A stretch of 64,000 nucleotides of DNA from Mycetocola manganoxydans (GCF_003667545.1 NZ_RCUV01000012.1:62001-126000); one strand, 5' to 3'. Counted from the first letter of the stretch, positions 8,634-17,823 are shown. Notes: generated by a model from the letters alone, not told the origin. Numbers and translations are program-made.

Positions 8634-10106
8634 TCACACCATCGTGAGGACCATCCCTGGGTCACGGAGAATCGTTCCGATGTCGACGAGGAATCGGGAT
8701 CCCTGCTCGCCGTCGACGAGCCGGTGGTCGAACGACAGGCTCAGCGTCATCACCTCGCGCAGCGCGATGTCGCCGCGGTGCTCCCACGGCATCCGCCGGA
8801 CAGCGCCCATCGCGAGAATCACCGCTTCGCCGGGGTTGAGAATCGGGGTCCCCGCGTCGACACCGAACACTCCCACGTTGGTGATGGTGAGAGTTCCGCC
8901 GGTGAGGTCCCTCGGACTCGTCGAGCCGGAACGGGCCGAGCCCACGAGGTCGGCGATCGCACCGGACAGGTCGGCAAGGCTGAGCGCGTCTGCACGTTTG
9001 ATGTTCGGCACGATCAGGCCACGCCCGGTCGCCGCCGCGATCCCCAGGTTCACCGAGCCGAACTGCACGATCTCCTGGGCCTCTTCGTCCCACTGGGAGT
9101 TCACCTCGGGCGTCCGCTTCGCCGCAAGGAGAAGCGCCTTCGCAACGAGGGTGAGAATGGTGATCCGCTTGCCGGCATACTCTGGGCTCGCCGCGAGCGA
9201 ACGTACGAGGTCCATCCCCGCTGTCACGTCGACCGTGAGGAACTCGGTGACGTGCGGCGCGGTGAACGCCGACGCTGCCACCGCGGTCGCCGTCGCCTTA
9301 CGCACGCCGCGAATCGGAATCCGGACGTCTCGCCCGGCATCCCCGGCGGCCTCGGCACTCTCGGCGGACGGCCCGGTCCCTGCGCCGGCGTCCAGAACGG
9401 ATGCCTCCTGCCGGGCGTCGGCCTCACGCCGCACATCGTCGCGGGTGATGAGTCCCTCGTCGCCGGTGCCGGTCACGGCCCGGAGATCCACACCGAGGTC
9501 GTGCGCGAGCTTGCGGACCGGCGGCGTTGACCGCGGGCGCTCCGGCGCGTGTGCAGACGAAAGCTCGCCGACCTGCTCCGGCTGCGGCGCCCCGGACGCG
9601 GGCGCGTCTTCACCGGGTTCGGCGGATTCGGCGGGTTCGGCGGGTTCCTCGGGCTCGGCGGCCCACGAGCGTGCCCGCCGGGTGGGGCGGGCACCGCCTT
9701 CGACCCGCGGCCCGTACCCGACGAGGACCGACTGCCGTTCGGGCACAGCCGGGGCGAGTTGACCATCGAGCTGGGCAGGAACACCGTCTGCAGCCGCATC
9801 AGCCGCGGATTCGGATGCCGGCGTGGCTTGCGGCGCACTCGCGGCCGACGCGGGCGCGGCATCCCCGCCGATGTCGAATTCGACGATCGGTTCACCGACC
9901 TGCACTGTCGACCCCTCGTCGGCGAAGAGTTTTGACACGACGCCGGCGAACGGCGACGGAAGTTCGACAAGCGCCTTGGCCGTCTCCACTTCGGCGATGA
10001 CCTGGTTGAGCGTCACCGTGTCGCCGACGGCAACCTTCCATTCAACGATCTCGGACTCGGTCAGCCCCTCACCCAGATCAGGGAGGGCGAACTGTTTCGT
10101 GCTCAT
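8634..10106 (-). CDS. bkdC: Dihydrolipoamide acyltransferase (E2) of branched-chain 2-oxoacid dehydrogenase
   Basis: 490 residues. One N-terminal lipoyl domain (about 1-80) has EVETAKALVELPSP with the lipoylated lysine in ETAKA. A long Ala/Glu/Pro/Ser linker follows, then a peripheral-subunit binding domain (PPVRKLAHDLGVDL, TGTGDEGLITRDDV) and the acyltransferase core ending with the catalytic SFDHRLVDGEQGS (HxxxDG). It moves the acyl group from E1 to CoA. The ATG overlaps the E1 beta stop as ATGA; a start five codons earlier exists but is less likely. Only one lipoyl domain is present, as is usual for branched-chain E2. Confidence 0.92.
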   Translation of the reverse strand: MSTKQFALPDLGEGLTESEIVEWKVAVGDTVTLNQVIAEVETAKALVELPSPFAGVVSKLFADEGSTVQVGEPIVEFDIGGDAAPASAASAPQATPASESAADAAADGVPAQLDGQLAPAVPERQSVLVGYGPRVEGGARPTRRARSWAAEPEEPAEPAESAEPGEDAPASGAPQPEQVGELSSAHAPERPRSTPPVRKLAHDLGVDLRAVTGTGDEGLITRDDVRREADARQEASVLDAGAGTGPSAESAEAAGDAGRDVRIPIRGVRKATATAVAASAFTAPHVTEFLTVDVTAGMDLVRSLAASPEYAGKRITILTLVAKALLLAAKRTPEVNSQWDEEAQEIVQFGSVNLGIAAATGRGLIVPNIKRADALSLADLSGAIADLVGSARSGSTSPRDLTGGTLTITNVGVFGVDAGTPILNPGEAVILAMGAVRRMPWEHRGDIALREVMTLSLSFDHRLVDGEQGSRFLVDIGTILRDPGMVLTMV

Positions 10107-11110
10107 GCGCTCGCCTTCCATCCCGTGAGGGAGTTACGCCTGCCCATGACCCGGTCGACGGCGTCGAGCAACCGGTCGAGGTCGGGCAGGAACGCGTCCT
10201 CCAGCGCAGCAGGCGGGTACGGGGTGTCGAAGCCGGTGACTCGAGCGGGGGCGGCTTCGAGCCAGAAGAAGCAGCGCTCCGTGATCGCCGCGGCGAGTTC
10301 GGCACCGATCCCGCCCGACTGTGCTGCTTCGTGGGTGATGACGAGACGGCCGGTCTTGCGTACCGAGGCTTCGATCGGCGCGAAGTCGATCGGTGAGAGT
10401 GAGCGGAGGTCGATGACCTCGATCGAGGTGCCGTCCTCTGCCGCCGCGGCCGCGGCATCCAGAGCGGTGGGGACGAGGGGTCCGTACGCGACGAGCGTCA
10501 CATCCGATCCCTCGGTGAGCACGCGGGCATTGCCCATCGGGAGTCCGTCCGCGTCGTCGGAGACCTCACCCTTGAGCCAGTACCTGCGCTTCGGCTCGAA
10601 GAACAGCACGGGGTCGTCACACGCGATGGCCTCGCGGATCATCGAGTGGGCGTCCTGCGGGTTGGAGCACGAGATGACCCGGAGTCCTGCCGTGTGTGCG
10701 AAGTACGCTTCGGGCGATTCGGAGTGGTGCTCGACCGCCCCGATTCCCCCGCCGAACGGTACGCGGATGGTGATCGGCATTTTCACCGCACCGCGGGTGC
10801 GGTAGTGCAGCTTGGCGACCTGGGCGACGATCTGGTCGAAGCCGGGATAGATGAACCCGTCGAACTGGATCTCGCAGACGGGTCGGTACCCGCGGTAAGC
10901 CAGCCCGACCGCGGTGCCGATGATGCCGGCCTCGGCGAGGGGCGTGTCGATCACCCGTCGTGGCCCGAACTCCTCCTGCAGTTTGTCCGTCACCCGGAAC
11001 ACGCCGCCGAGCTTGCCGATGTCTTCTCCGAGGAGCACGACTTTGTCGTCGTCGGCGAGGGCCCGGCGCAGGCCAGAGTTGAGGGCAGCGCCGAGGGTCA
11101 TCTCCGTCAT
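10103..11110 (-). CDS. bkdB: Branched-chain 2-oxoacid dehydrogenase E1 component, beta subunit
   Basis: 335 residues, the expected length for E1 beta of branched-chain 2-oxoacid dehydrogenase. Characteristic blocks are MTLGAALNSGLRRAL, LLGEDIGKLGGVFRVTDKL, DTPLAEAGIIGTAVGLAYRG and GGIGAVEHHSESPEAYFAHT. It forms an alpha2beta2 tetramer with E1 alpha, which uses thiamine diphosphate to decarboxylate the 2-oxoacids of Val, Leu and Ile. The ATG overlaps the upstream E1 alpha stop (ATGA), and the gene overlaps E2 the same way, so all three subunits are translationally coupled. Confidence 0.92.
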   Translation of the reverse strand: MTEMTLGAALNSGLRRALADDDKVVLLGEDIGKLGGVFRVTDKLQEEFGPRRVIDTPLAEAGIIGTAVGLAYRGYRPVCEIQFDGFIYPGFDQIVAQVAKLHYRTRGAVKMPITIRVPFGGGIGAVEHHSESPEAYFAHTAGLRVISCSNPQDAHSMIREAIACDDPVLFFEPKRRYWLKGEVSDDADGLPMGNARVLTEGSDVTLVAYGPLVPTALDAAAAAAEDGTSIEVIDLRSLSPIDFAPIEASVRKTGRLVITHEAAQSGGIGAELAAAITERCFFWLEAAPARVTGFDTPYPPAALEDAFLPDLDRLLDAVDRVMGRRNSLTGWKASA

Positions 11111-12270
11111 GACTGCGCTCCGTCGAGCGAGGCGAGATACGCCGCGTACTGGCTCTTCTGCCGTTCCAGTCCCGAGTGCGGGCCGCTGTAGACCTGATCG
11201 AACACGGTGAGTGGGTCCGGATGCCGTTCGAGGGCGACGCATGCTGCCCTCATCTCGTACGCGACGGCATCCGCTTTCTGCTGGACCCGGGTGGCAACGT
11301 CCTCGGTGAGCACCCCGCGGCCCTCGAGCAGCCGGCCGAGCCGTGTGATCGGGTCTTTCGCGGCCCATTCGTCGAGTTCGCCCGTCGGCCGGTAACGCTT
11401 GGGGTCGTCCGAGGTGGTGTGCGGGCCCATCCGGTAGGTGACGGCCTCGATGAAGGTGGGGCCGCCGCCCCGGCGGGCACGGTCCAGGGCGATGCGTGTC
11501 GCGGCGAGAACGGCGAGCACGTCGTTGCCGTCGACCCGCATGCTCGGGATGCCGAACCCGGGCGCCCGGTCGGAGATGTGGCGCTGTGCCTGCAGTCCGA
11601 CCGGCTCTGAGATGGCCCACTGATTGTTCTGGCAGAAGAAGATCACGGGCGCCTGGAAGCTGGCGGCGAACACCATCGCCTCGTTGACGTCGCCCTGGCT
11701 GGTGGCGCCGTCGCCGAAGTAGGCGACGGCGACAGAGTCGACGCCGTCGTGCTTGCAGCCGAGGGCGTAGCCGGTGGCGTGCAGTGTTTGTGCGCCGATG
11801 ATCACGGCGGGTGTGGCCATACCGATGGAATACGGGTCCCAGCCGGAGGCCGTTGTGCCCCGCCAGAACGAGAGGAGGTCACCGAAGCGGGCCCCTCGCG
11901 TGTAGGCGACACCGTGCTCGCGATAGCTGGAGAAGACGAAGTCGTCCGAGCGGAGTGCACGACCCGAACCGATCTGGGCGGCTTCCTGCCCGAGCAGCGG
12001 GGCCCAGAGCGCGAGTTCGCCCTGTCGCTGGAGCGCGGTCGCTTCGGTGTCGATGCGACGGACGACGATCATGTCTTCGTAGAGGCCGAGCAGGTCCTCG
12101 TCGGTGACGTCGGCGACCCACGGGTCGAAGCCGGGGCTCGCTGTGCGGGCACCATCCGGGCAGATCAGCTGGACGATGTCTTCGAGTTGCCCGGGGTGGA
12201 GGTCCTCAGGGGAACCGCCTGCCGGGGAAGAGGTTCTGGTGTGTTCATGGGTTGTGGACACGTCTGACAC
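11107..12270 (-). CDS. bkdA: Branched-chain 2-oxoacid dehydrogenase E1 component, alpha subunit
   Basis: 387 residues starting at GTG (VSDVSTTHEHT), preceded by GAGAGAAAG. The thiamine-diphosphate motif is present as GDGATSQGDVNEAMV followed by CQNN, and the phosphorylation-loop region reads YRMGPHTTSDDPKRYR. An N-terminal extension of about 50 residues rich in polar amino acids precedes the conserved core. It is the first gene of the bkd operon, divergent from an Lrp regulator. With the leucine-type acyl-CoA operon a few kilobases downstream, this supplies the second step of branched-chain amino acid catabolism. No E3 (lipoamide dehydrogenase) gene is in the window. Confidence 0.92.
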   Translation of the reverse strand: MSDVSTTHEHTRTSSPAGGSPEDLHPGQLEDIVQLICPDGARTASPGFDPWVADVTDEDLLGLYEDMIVVRRIDTEATALQRQGELALWAPLLGQEAAQIGSGRALRSDDFVFSSYREHGVAYTRGARFGDLLSFWRGTTASGWDPYSIGMATPAVIIGAQTLHATGYALGCKHDGVDSVAVAYFGDGATSQGDVNEAMVFAASFQAPVIFFCQNNQWAISEPVGLQAQRHISDRAPGFGIPSMRVDGNDVLAVLAATRIALDRARRGGGPTFIEAVTYRMGPHTTSDDPKRYRPTGELDEWAAKDPITRLGRLLEGRGVLTEDVATRVQQKADAVAYEMRAACVALERHPDPLTVFDQVYSGPHSGLERQKSQYAAYLASLDGAQS

Positions 12271-12369
12271 GCAACTTTCTCTCGTGCTCTGCGGGCGTCT
12301 GGATCGCAGCTGCCCACAGCATCCGGCGCCGTTGCCGAAAGTACCCTCGACGGTACGCCGGTTACCCAT

Positions 12370-12437
12370 TGCGCACAACCATCCCGACGGGGGTTGCACA
12401 TTCTGCTCTATCCAGCGCGGTTGCACCCTGCTAAGGT
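12370..12437. promoter_or_regulatory. Lrp/bkd divergent control region
   Basis: GGTTGCAC occurs twice in direct orientation (12392-12399 and 12419-12426), and an inverted relative GCACAACC lies at 12373-12380. A -10-like TAAGGT (12432-12437) precedes the Lrp start by 8 nt. The spacing of about 27 bp between the repeats fits Lrp dimers binding on successive helical turns. Assignment as Lrp sites is inference. Confidence 0.4.
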
Positions 12438-12445
12438 CGGGCACT

Positions 12446-12916
12446 ATGCACAAGCTGGATCGCACCGACACGCGACTGCTCCTCGCGCTGACAGAGGACC
12501 CGCGGTCGACGATCGTCGCACTCGCCGAGAAGCTCGGTCTGTCGCGGAACACGGTGCAGGCGCGCATGAGTGCGCTCGATGCATCCAATGTTCTCCACCC
12601 GTTCGATCGCAGGATCAACCCGGTCGCCCTCGGCTACCCTCTGACAGCGTTCATCTCGGTGCACCTGCAGCAGCAACAGCTCGGCACGATCGTCGAGAAG
12701 CTCAGCGACATTCCGGAGATCGTTCAGGCCCACGGCCTCAGCGGCACGAGCGACCTGCTCGTGCGGGTGGTGTGCACCGACGCCGACGACCTGTTTCGCA
12801 TCACCGGGCTCATCCTCGAGTGCGAGGGTGTCGAGCGCGCGGAAACTTCGCTTGCGATGGGGGAACTCATTCCCTTCCGGGCCAAGCCGCTTCTCGAGCG
12901 CGAACAAAACGCGTGA
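12446..12916 (+). CDS. Lrp/AsnC-family regulator, probable BkdR
   Basis: 156 residues. The N-terminal helix-turn-helix (LDRTDTRLLLALTEDPRSTI, LAEKLGLSRNTVQARM) is followed by an RAM ligand-binding domain (about 70-145). The ATG is chosen because homologous Lrp proteins begin at this LDRTD block. It is divergent from the bkd operon, and Lrp-type BkdR activators controlling bkd genes are known from other bacteria, so regulation by a branched-chain amino acid or oxoacid is likely. There is a -10-like TAAGGT eight bases before the ATG, so the transcript may have almost no leader. Confidence 0.9.
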   Translation: MHKLDRTDTRLLLALTEDPRSTIVALAEKLGLSRNTVQARMSALDASNVLHPFDRRINPVALGYPLTAFISVHLQQQQLGTIVEKLSDIPEIVQAHGLSGTSDLLVRVVCTDADDLFRITGLILECEGVERAETSLAMGELIPFRAKPLLEREQNA

Positions 12917-12945
12917 CGTTCCGGCGCTGATCGTTTTCCGCCGTC

Positions 12946-13035
12946 GATCGGTCCGAAAGGGTCACTCCCGTCGAGCGTCAATGACCCTATGGGCCCGATC
13001 GAATTCCTGAGCGACCCTTTGGGCCCGGTCGATCG
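12946..13035. repeat. Cluster of three imperfect 22-27-bp repeats, family B locus 1
   Basis: A forward unit GATCGGTCCGAAAGGGTC at 12946-12963 is followed by two inverted relatives: AATGACCCTATGGGCCCGAT at 12980-12999 and GAGCGACCCTTTGGGCCCGG from 13009. Forward and inverted units can pair into long stems. The same unit recurs at 57703-57789. The cluster lies between the convergent Lrp and pnp genes. Confidence 0.75.
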
Positions 13036-13074
13036 CGCGCCGTCGATCAGGACCCGCCGCACCACGTTAACGAC

Positions 13075-13110
13075 GGATGCCCCGCCTCGATTTCTCGAGG
13101 CGGGGCATCC
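13075..13110. terminator. Strong hairpin between convergent Lrp and pnp genes
   Basis: GGATGCCCCGCCTCGA pairs perfectly over 16 bp with 13095-13110 across a TTTC loop. There is no T-tract on either strand, but position between convergent genes and stability suggest a bidirectional terminator or RNA 3'-end stabiliser. Confidence 0.7.
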
Positions 13111-13140
13111 GTATGCAGCTGACTCAGCCAGCAGAAGGGT

Positions 13141-15426
13141 TTAGCCTTCGGCGGGAGCGTCCGTGTGAACGCGCTGGGTGGTGGTGACGTCCGCAGCGGG
13201 AGCGTCCTCAGCCGACTCAGCGATCACGGGCTCGAGTGAGAGCTTGCCACGGTCGTCGATCTTGGTGATCTGGACGAGGATCTTCTGGCCTACGCCGAGC
13301 ACGTCTTCGACGTTCTCGACACGCTTGCCACCGGCGAGCTTGCGCACCTCGGAGATGTGCAGCAGGCCATCCTTGCCCGGGAGCAGCGAGATGAAGGCGC
13401 CGAAGGTGGCGATCTTCACGACGGTTCCGAGGAACTGCTCGCCGACCTCAGGGTTGGTCGGGTTGGCGATCGCGTTGACCTGGGCGCGTGCGGCCTCAGC
13501 CGACGGTCCGTCGACAGCGCCGATGTACACGGTGCCGTCTTCTTCGATCGAGATGTCCGCGCCGGTCTCGTCCTGGATGGAGTTGATCGTCTTGCCCTTG
13601 GGGCCGATCAGCTCACCGATCTTGTCGACGGGGATGTTGACGCTGATCACGCGAGGCGCGGTCGGTGCCATTTCGTCCGGGGCGTCGATCGCAGCGTTCA
13701 GGACGGAGAGGATCGTTGCACGAGCCTCCTTGGCCTGGGTCAGCGCGGCCTTCAGCACCGAGGCTGGGAGCCCCGAGAGCTTGGTGTCGAGCTGGATCGC
13801 CGTGACGAACTCGCTCGTACCGGCGACCTTGAAGTCCATGTCGCCGAGTGCGTCTTCAGCACCGAGGATGTCGGTGAGAGCGGCGTAGCGGGTCTGGCCG
13901 TCGACCTCGTCGGAGACGAGGCCCATCGCGATGCCGGCGACCGGGGCGCGCAGCGGCACGCCCGCGTTGAGCAGGGACAGGGTCGAAGCGCAAACGGAAC
14001 CCATCGACGTCGAACCGTTGGATCCGAGAGCCTCGGACACCTGGCGGATCGCGTACGGGAACTCCTCGCGGCTCGGCAGAACCGGGACGAGGGCGCGCTC
14101 GGCGAGGAAGCCGTGCCCGATCTCGCGACGCTTCGGCGAACCGACGCGACCGGTCTCACCGGTGGAGTACGGCGGGAAGTTGTAGTGGTGCAGGTAGCGC
14201 TTCTTCGTGATCGGGCTCAGCGAGTCGATCTGCTGCTCCATCTTGAGCATGTTGAGCGTGGTGACACCCAGGATCTGGGTCTCTCCACGCTGGAAGATAG
14301 CCGAACCGTGGACGCGGGGAATGACCTGCACCTCGGCGTCGAGCGGACGGATGTCAGCGAGGCCACGGCCGTCCATACGGACGCCCTCGGTGAGGATGCG
14401 GTCGCGCACGATCTTCTTCGTGACGGACTTGTACGCAGCAGAGACCTGGTTGTTGGTCTCAGCGGGCAGCTCGCCGGCTTCGACCTTGGCAGCGATGGCA
14501 GCCTTGACGCGGTCCTTGAGCTCGTCGTCGGCGTTCTGACGCTCGGTCTTGTCGGCGATCTGGTAGATCGAGGCGAGCTCGGTCTTGGCCAGGTCGGAGA
14601 CAGCGGCGAGGGTCTCGTCCGTGTACGGGAGGAAGACCGGGTACTCGCGGACCTCCTTGGCCGACTGGGCAGCGAGCTCGGACTGAGCCTTGACCAGCTG
14701 GAGGAGGAACGGCTTCGCGGCGTCGAGGCCCTCGGCGACGATGTCCTCGTTCGGCTTGACGGCGCCGGCCTGGATGAGACCCCATGCGCCTTCGGTTGCT
14801 TCTGCTTCGACCATCATGATGGCGATGTCTTCGTTGCCGTTCTCATCGGTGATGAGGCGGCCGGCGACGGTGAGGTCGAAGACGGCGTCAGCGAGCTGCG
14901 ACGCCTTCGGGAACGCGACCCACTGGCCGTTGATGAGCGCGAGGCGGATGCCGGCGATCGGTCCCGAGAACGGAAGTCCCGAGATCTGGGTCGACATGGA
15001 TGCCGCGTTGATCGCGAGGGCGTCGTAGAACTCGTCCGGAGCGATGCTCAGGACGGTGATCACGATCTGGACCTCGTTGCGCAGGCCGGTCACGAATGAC
15101 GGGCGCAGCGGGCGGTCGATCAGACGGCAGACGAGGATTGCCTCGGTCGACGGACGGCCTTCACGACGGAAGAACGAACCGGGGATCTTGCCTGCAGCGT
15201 AGCTGCGCTCTTCGACGTCCACCGTGAGGGGGAAGAAGTCGAACTGGTCTTTGGGGTGCTTACCGGCGCTCGTGGCCGAGAGAAGCATGGTCTCTTCGTC
15301 GAGGTACGCAGCAATGGCACCCTGTGCCTGCTGGGCGAGACGCCCTGCTTCGAACCGGACCGTGCGCTTACCGAACTTGCCGTTGTCGAGGACTGCCTCG
15401 GCGAACTTGATTTCTGGACCTTCCAT
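13141..15426 (-). CDS. pnp: Polyribonucleotide nucleotidyltransferase (PNPase)
   Basis: 761 residues: two RNase PH-like domains (about 10-230 and 340-560), a KH domain (about 600-665, [19 protein letters not shown]) and an S1 domain (about 675-745, [20 protein letters not shown]). It degrades RNA 3' to 5' phosphorolytically and, in actinobacteria, also contributes to (p)ppGpp or poly(A) metabolism. Family blocks such as [20 protein letters not shown] and [19 protein letters not shown] are intact. A long structured leader precedes it. The usual neighbour rpsO is 7.5 kb away, with seven unrelated genes between, which is uncommon. Confidence 0.97.
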   Translation of the reverse strand: MEGPEIKFAEAVLDNGKFGKRTVRFEAGRLAQQAQGAIAAYLDEETMLLSATSAGKHPKDQFDFFPLTVDVEERSYAAGKIPGSFFRREGRPSTEAILVCRLIDRPLRPSFVTGLRNEVQIVITVLSIAPDEFYDALAINAASMSTQISGLPFSGPIAGIRLALINGQWVAFPKASQLADAVFDLTVAGRLITDENGNEDIAIMMVEAEATEGAWGLIQAGAVKPNEDIVAEGLDAAKPFLLQLVKAQSELAAQSAKEVREYPVFLPYTDETLAAVSDLAKTELASIYQIADKTERQNADDELKDRVKAAIAAKVEAGELPAETNNQVSAAYKSVTKKIVRDRILTEGVRMDGRGLADIRPLDAEVQVIPRVHGSAIFQRGETQILGVTTLNMLKMEQQIDSLSPITKKRYLHHYNFPPYSTGETGRVGSPKRREIGHGFLAERALVPVLPSREEFPYAIRQVSEALGSNGSTSMGSVCASTLSLLNAGVPLRAPVAGIAMGLVSDEVDGQTRYAALTDILGAEDALGDMDFKVAGTSEFVTAIQLDTKLSGLPASVLKAALTQAKEARATILSVLNAAIDAPDEMAPTAPRVISVNIPVDKIGELIGPKGKTINSIQDETGADISIEEDGTVYIGAVDGPSAEAARAQVNAIANPTNPEVGEQFLGTVVKIATFGAFISLLPGKDGLLHISEVRKLAGGKRVENVEDVLGVGQKILVQITKIDDRGKLSLEPVIAESAEDAPAADVTTTQRVHTDAPAEG

Positions 15427-15785
15427 AGGTCTCTCCTTACGTCTAGCGCCGCCCCGTGTGGGCGCACGCTCTGCATAGGAGCAGGAACAGGCAGTAATTA
15501 CTCAGACCTTTTGGTCTGGCTGATCTCCAGTAGAAAATCGCCCTCGGGCCTTCCGTGGCGCTGGTGCACCGAAGGGAGGATCGCCGGGGTCCCGACGAGA
15601 GAGAAATTCACCACCGAGGACCAGCTTCCTGCCGGCCTGCTCCGTGAATGTGCCCGATATTGCTATCGGGCCCACTAAAGACTAGCAGAGAGGCGGTTTT
15701 TCACCCCCTTTGCGTGACATTTTCGCGTGTCCATCGGGTGAACGGATGCCGCATGGCGCCTCGCCGACTCACCGCGAAGTCACTC
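15427..15785 (-). ncRNA. pnp 5' leader, probable Actino-pnp-type RNA element (about 15521-15690)
   Basis: This 359-bp stretch has no gene. Read on the pnp strand it contains an 8-bp hairpin GCCCGATA-GCAA-TATCGGGC (15652-15671), then GGCCGGCAGGAAGCTGG, TCCTCGGTGGTGAA, ACCAGCGCCACGGAAGGCC and a GGTCTG stem near 15500. This order of conserved-looking blocks resembles the Actino-pnp structured RNA known upstream of actinobacterial pnp genes, which is thought to autoregulate PNPase. The match is from memory, so the exact borders are approximate. The last 70 bp (15716-15785) show nothing recognisable. Confidence 0.55.
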
Positions 15786-15980
15786 TCAATCTCGCGCGCG
15801 AACCCTCGCCCACCAGGCCCAGCCCACGCCGATCAACACGAGGGCCACGACAGCGATGAGCAGGAACTTGATCGCCACCGCGAGGAACGACAGCGCGATG
15901 TTGACGATCCAGGATGCCACGACGATGGCGAGGATCAGGACGATGATGCCGATGACGAGGTTCTTGGTCGAAGTCTTCAT
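15786..15980 (-). CDS. Small hydrophobic membrane protein of unknown function
   Basis: 64 residues: a short basic N-terminus (MKTSTKNLVIG) and one or two transmembrane helices covering almost the whole chain (IIVLILAIVVASWIVNIALS, then FLLIAVVALVLIGVGWAWWA), ending in RVRARD. An in-frame ATG 21 codons upstream is rejected because the extension is not hydrophobic and overlaps the upstream hairpin. Similar tiny membrane proteins are common in Microbacteriaceae. Function unknown. Confidence 0.65.
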   Translation of the reverse strand: MKTSTKNLVIGIIVLILAIVVASWIVNIALSFLAVAIKFLLIAVVALVLIGVGWAWWARVRARD

Positions 15981-16024
15981 GCCACCAGTTGAGCACACCA
16001 GGCGGCTACTCGTCGGCGGGACTA

Positions 16025-16055
16025 GGATGCCGCCCGCCGCCACGTGGCGGCATCC
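16025..16055 (-). terminator. Hairpin after the FMN reductase gene
   Basis: GGATGCCGCC pairs perfectly with GGCGGCATCC (10 bp) across an 11-base loop, just after the stop of the LLM/FMN reductase operon. No T-tract follows. It includes the GGATGCC/GGCATCC motif seen in other hairpins here. Confidence 0.5.
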
Positions 16056-16064
16056 GTCCGGGTT

Positions 16065-16679
16065 CTAGCCACCGATCAGGCTGAGCGCCGCGTCGAAACC
16101 GAAGGGGTCACGCACGCTGGTGGATCGCTCGGACGCGATCACGAGCGGGACGAGCTCGCCGGCCGCGCGGTCGATCCGGTCGGGCAACGTCTTGACCGTG
16201 TCGGCTCCGCTCCCCCAATCCTCGGATGCCGCGAAGACGCTCGTCGGTACAACCACGGCATGCAGGTAGGTGAACATCGGCCGGATCGCATAGTCGAGGG
16301 CGAGTGAGTGCCTCGCTGTTCCCGCGGTCGCACCGATCAGCACGGGCATGTCGGTGAGGGACCGGTTGTCGAGGATGTCGAAGAACGACTTGAACAGTCC
16401 GCTGTAGCTCGTCGTGAAGATCGGGGTGACGGCGATCAGGCCGTCAGCGCCGGTCACCGCGTCGATGACCGCCTCGAGCTTCGGGCTCGCGAAGCCGGTC
16501 AGCATGTTGTTCATGATGTCGGAAGCGACGTCGCGCAGTTCGACGGTCGTTACCTCAACCTCTGCACCGTGCTCTCGCAGCCGGGCGACGGTCGCATCCG
16601 CGAGGCGGTCCCCGAGCATCCGTGTCGATGACGGCTGGCTGAGTCCCGCGGAGACGACGACAAGCTTTCGTGCGGTCAT
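16065..16679 (-). CDS. NADPH-dependent FMN reductase, partner of the adjacent LLM oxidoreductase
   Basis: 204 residues, flavodoxin-like fold. The N-terminal strand-loop VVVSAGLSQPSSTRML binds the FMN phosphate, and VTPIFTTSYSGLFKSFFD is the conserved second block of NADPH-dependent FMN reductases (SsuE/CE1759 type). It supplies reduced FMN. Its ATG overlaps the stop of the LLM gene by one base (TAATG), so the pair is coupled, matching the known two-component LLM monooxygenase/FMN reductase arrangement. Confidence 0.9.
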   Translation of the reverse strand: MTARKLVVVSAGLSQPSSTRMLGDRLADATVARLREHGAEVEVTTVELRDVASDIMNNMLTGFASPKLEAVIDAVTGADGLIAVTPIFTTSYSGLFKSFFDILDNRSLTDMPVLIGATAGTARHSLALDYAIRPMFTYLHAVVVPTSVFAASEDWGSGADTVKTLPDRIDRAAGELVPLVIASERSTSVRDPFGFDAALSLIGG

Positions 16680-17785
16680 TACTTCACCTCGGAATCGACG
16701 AGAACGGGAGCCGACGCGGACGCGGCCGCGAGGGACCGATGGGTGGGAGCATCAGGGATGTCGGCGGCGCGGCCCTTCGCGAATTCACGGCGGAGCACGG
16801 GAACGACCTCTTCGCCGAGCAGGTCGAGCTGCTCGAGAACGGTCTTGAGCGGGAGGCCCGCGTGGTCCATGAGGAACAGCTGGCGCTGGTAGTCCCCGAC
16901 GTAGTTCCGGAAGCCGAGCGTCTTGTCGATGACCTCCTGCGGGCTGCCGACGGTGAGCGGCGTCTGAGACGTGAAGTCCTCGAGGCTCGGACCGTGGCCG
17001 TAGACCGGCGCGTTATCGAAGTACGGCCGGAACTCGCGGACGGCATCCTGCGAGTTCTTGCGCATGAACACCTGGCCGCCGAGCCCCACGATGGCCTGGT
17101 CGGCACGACCGTGACCATAGTGCTCGAACCGCTGGCGGTAGAACGCCACCATCTTCTGGGTGTGCGAAGCCGGCCAGAAGATGTGGTTCGAGAAGAAACC
17201 GTCACCGTAGAAGGCTGCCTGTTCCGCGATCTCCGGGCTCCTGATCGACCCGTGCCAGACGAACGGCGGCGTACCATCGAGCGGCCGTGGGGTGGCCGTG
17301 AAACCCTGAAGCGGAGTGCGGAATTCTCCCTCCCAATCGACGACGTCTTCTCGCCAGAGCCGGCGCAAGAGCGCGTACTTCTCGAGCGCGAGCGGAATGC
17401 CCTGGCGGATGTCCTCGCCGAACCAGGGATAGACGGGGCCGGTGTTGCCGCGGCCGAGCGTCAGGTCCATGCGTCCGCCAGACAGGTGCTGAAGCGTCGC
17501 GTAGTCCTCGGCGAGGCGGACAGGGTCGTTGGTCGTGATGAGCGTTGTCGCTGTGGAGAGGATGATTCGCTCTGTGCGTGCCGCGAGGAAGCTGTTGATC
17601 GCAACAGGGCTCGACGGGAAGAACGGGGGGTTGTGGTGCTCACCCATGGCGAAGACGTCGAGGCCAACCGCTTCGGCATGCTGGGCGATGGTCAGGATGT
17701 CCTGGAGTCGCGAAGCATCGGTCGGGGTGTGACCGGTGGTGGGGTCGGTGGTGATGTCGCCGACACTGAAGATTCCGAACTGCAT
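16679..17785 (-). CDS. LLM-class flavin-dependent oxidoreductase (CE1758-like)
   Basis: 368 residues with a luciferase-like TIM barrel. Conserved segments are FAMGEHHNPPFFPSSP, RIILSTATTLITTNDPVRLA and GGRMDLTLGRGNTGPVYPWF. Such enzymes use FMNH2 from a partner reductase to oxygenate a small substrate; the partner is encoded immediately downstream with overlapping codons. The ATG has GGAAGG at a good distance. A perfect 12-bp palindrome lies 27 bp upstream. The substrate is unknown. Confidence 0.9.
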   Translation of the reverse strand: MQFGIFSVGDITTDPTTGHTPTDASRLQDILTIAQHAEAVGLDVFAMGEHHNPPFFPSSPVAINSFLAARTERIILSTATTLITTNDPVRLAEDYATLQHLSGGRMDLTLGRGNTGPVYPWFGEDIRQGIPLALEKYALLRRLWREDVVDWEGEFRTPLQGFTATPRPLDGTPPFVWHGSIRSPEIAEQAAFYGDGFFSNHIFWPASHTQKMVAFYRQRFEHYGHGRADQAIVGLGGQVFMRKNSQDAVREFRPYFDNAPVYGHGPSLEDFTSQTPLTVGSPQEVIDKTLGFRNYVGDYQRQLFLMDHAGLPLKTVLEQLDLLGEEVVPVLRREFAKGRAADIPDAPTHRSLAAASASAPVLVDSEVK

Positions 17786-17811
17786 GATTGCCTTCCAGCG
17801 AAGAAATGTTT

Positions 17812-17823
17812 ATTCATATGAAT
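17812..17823. promoter_or_regulatory. Palindrome upstream of the LLM/FMN reductase pair
   Basis: ATTCATATGAAT is a perfect 12-bp palindrome, AT-rich against a very GC-rich background, 27 bp upstream of the LLM start. It could be a repressor site (MarR-like spacing) or part of the promoter. No regulator gene is adjacent. Confidence 0.4.

Noticed and set aside
13357-15099. Long plus-strand frame (about 580 codons) antisense to pnp
   Set aside because: Typical GC-frame shadow of a conserved gene; composition is abnormal (very rich in Asp, Gly and Arg) and matches nothing.
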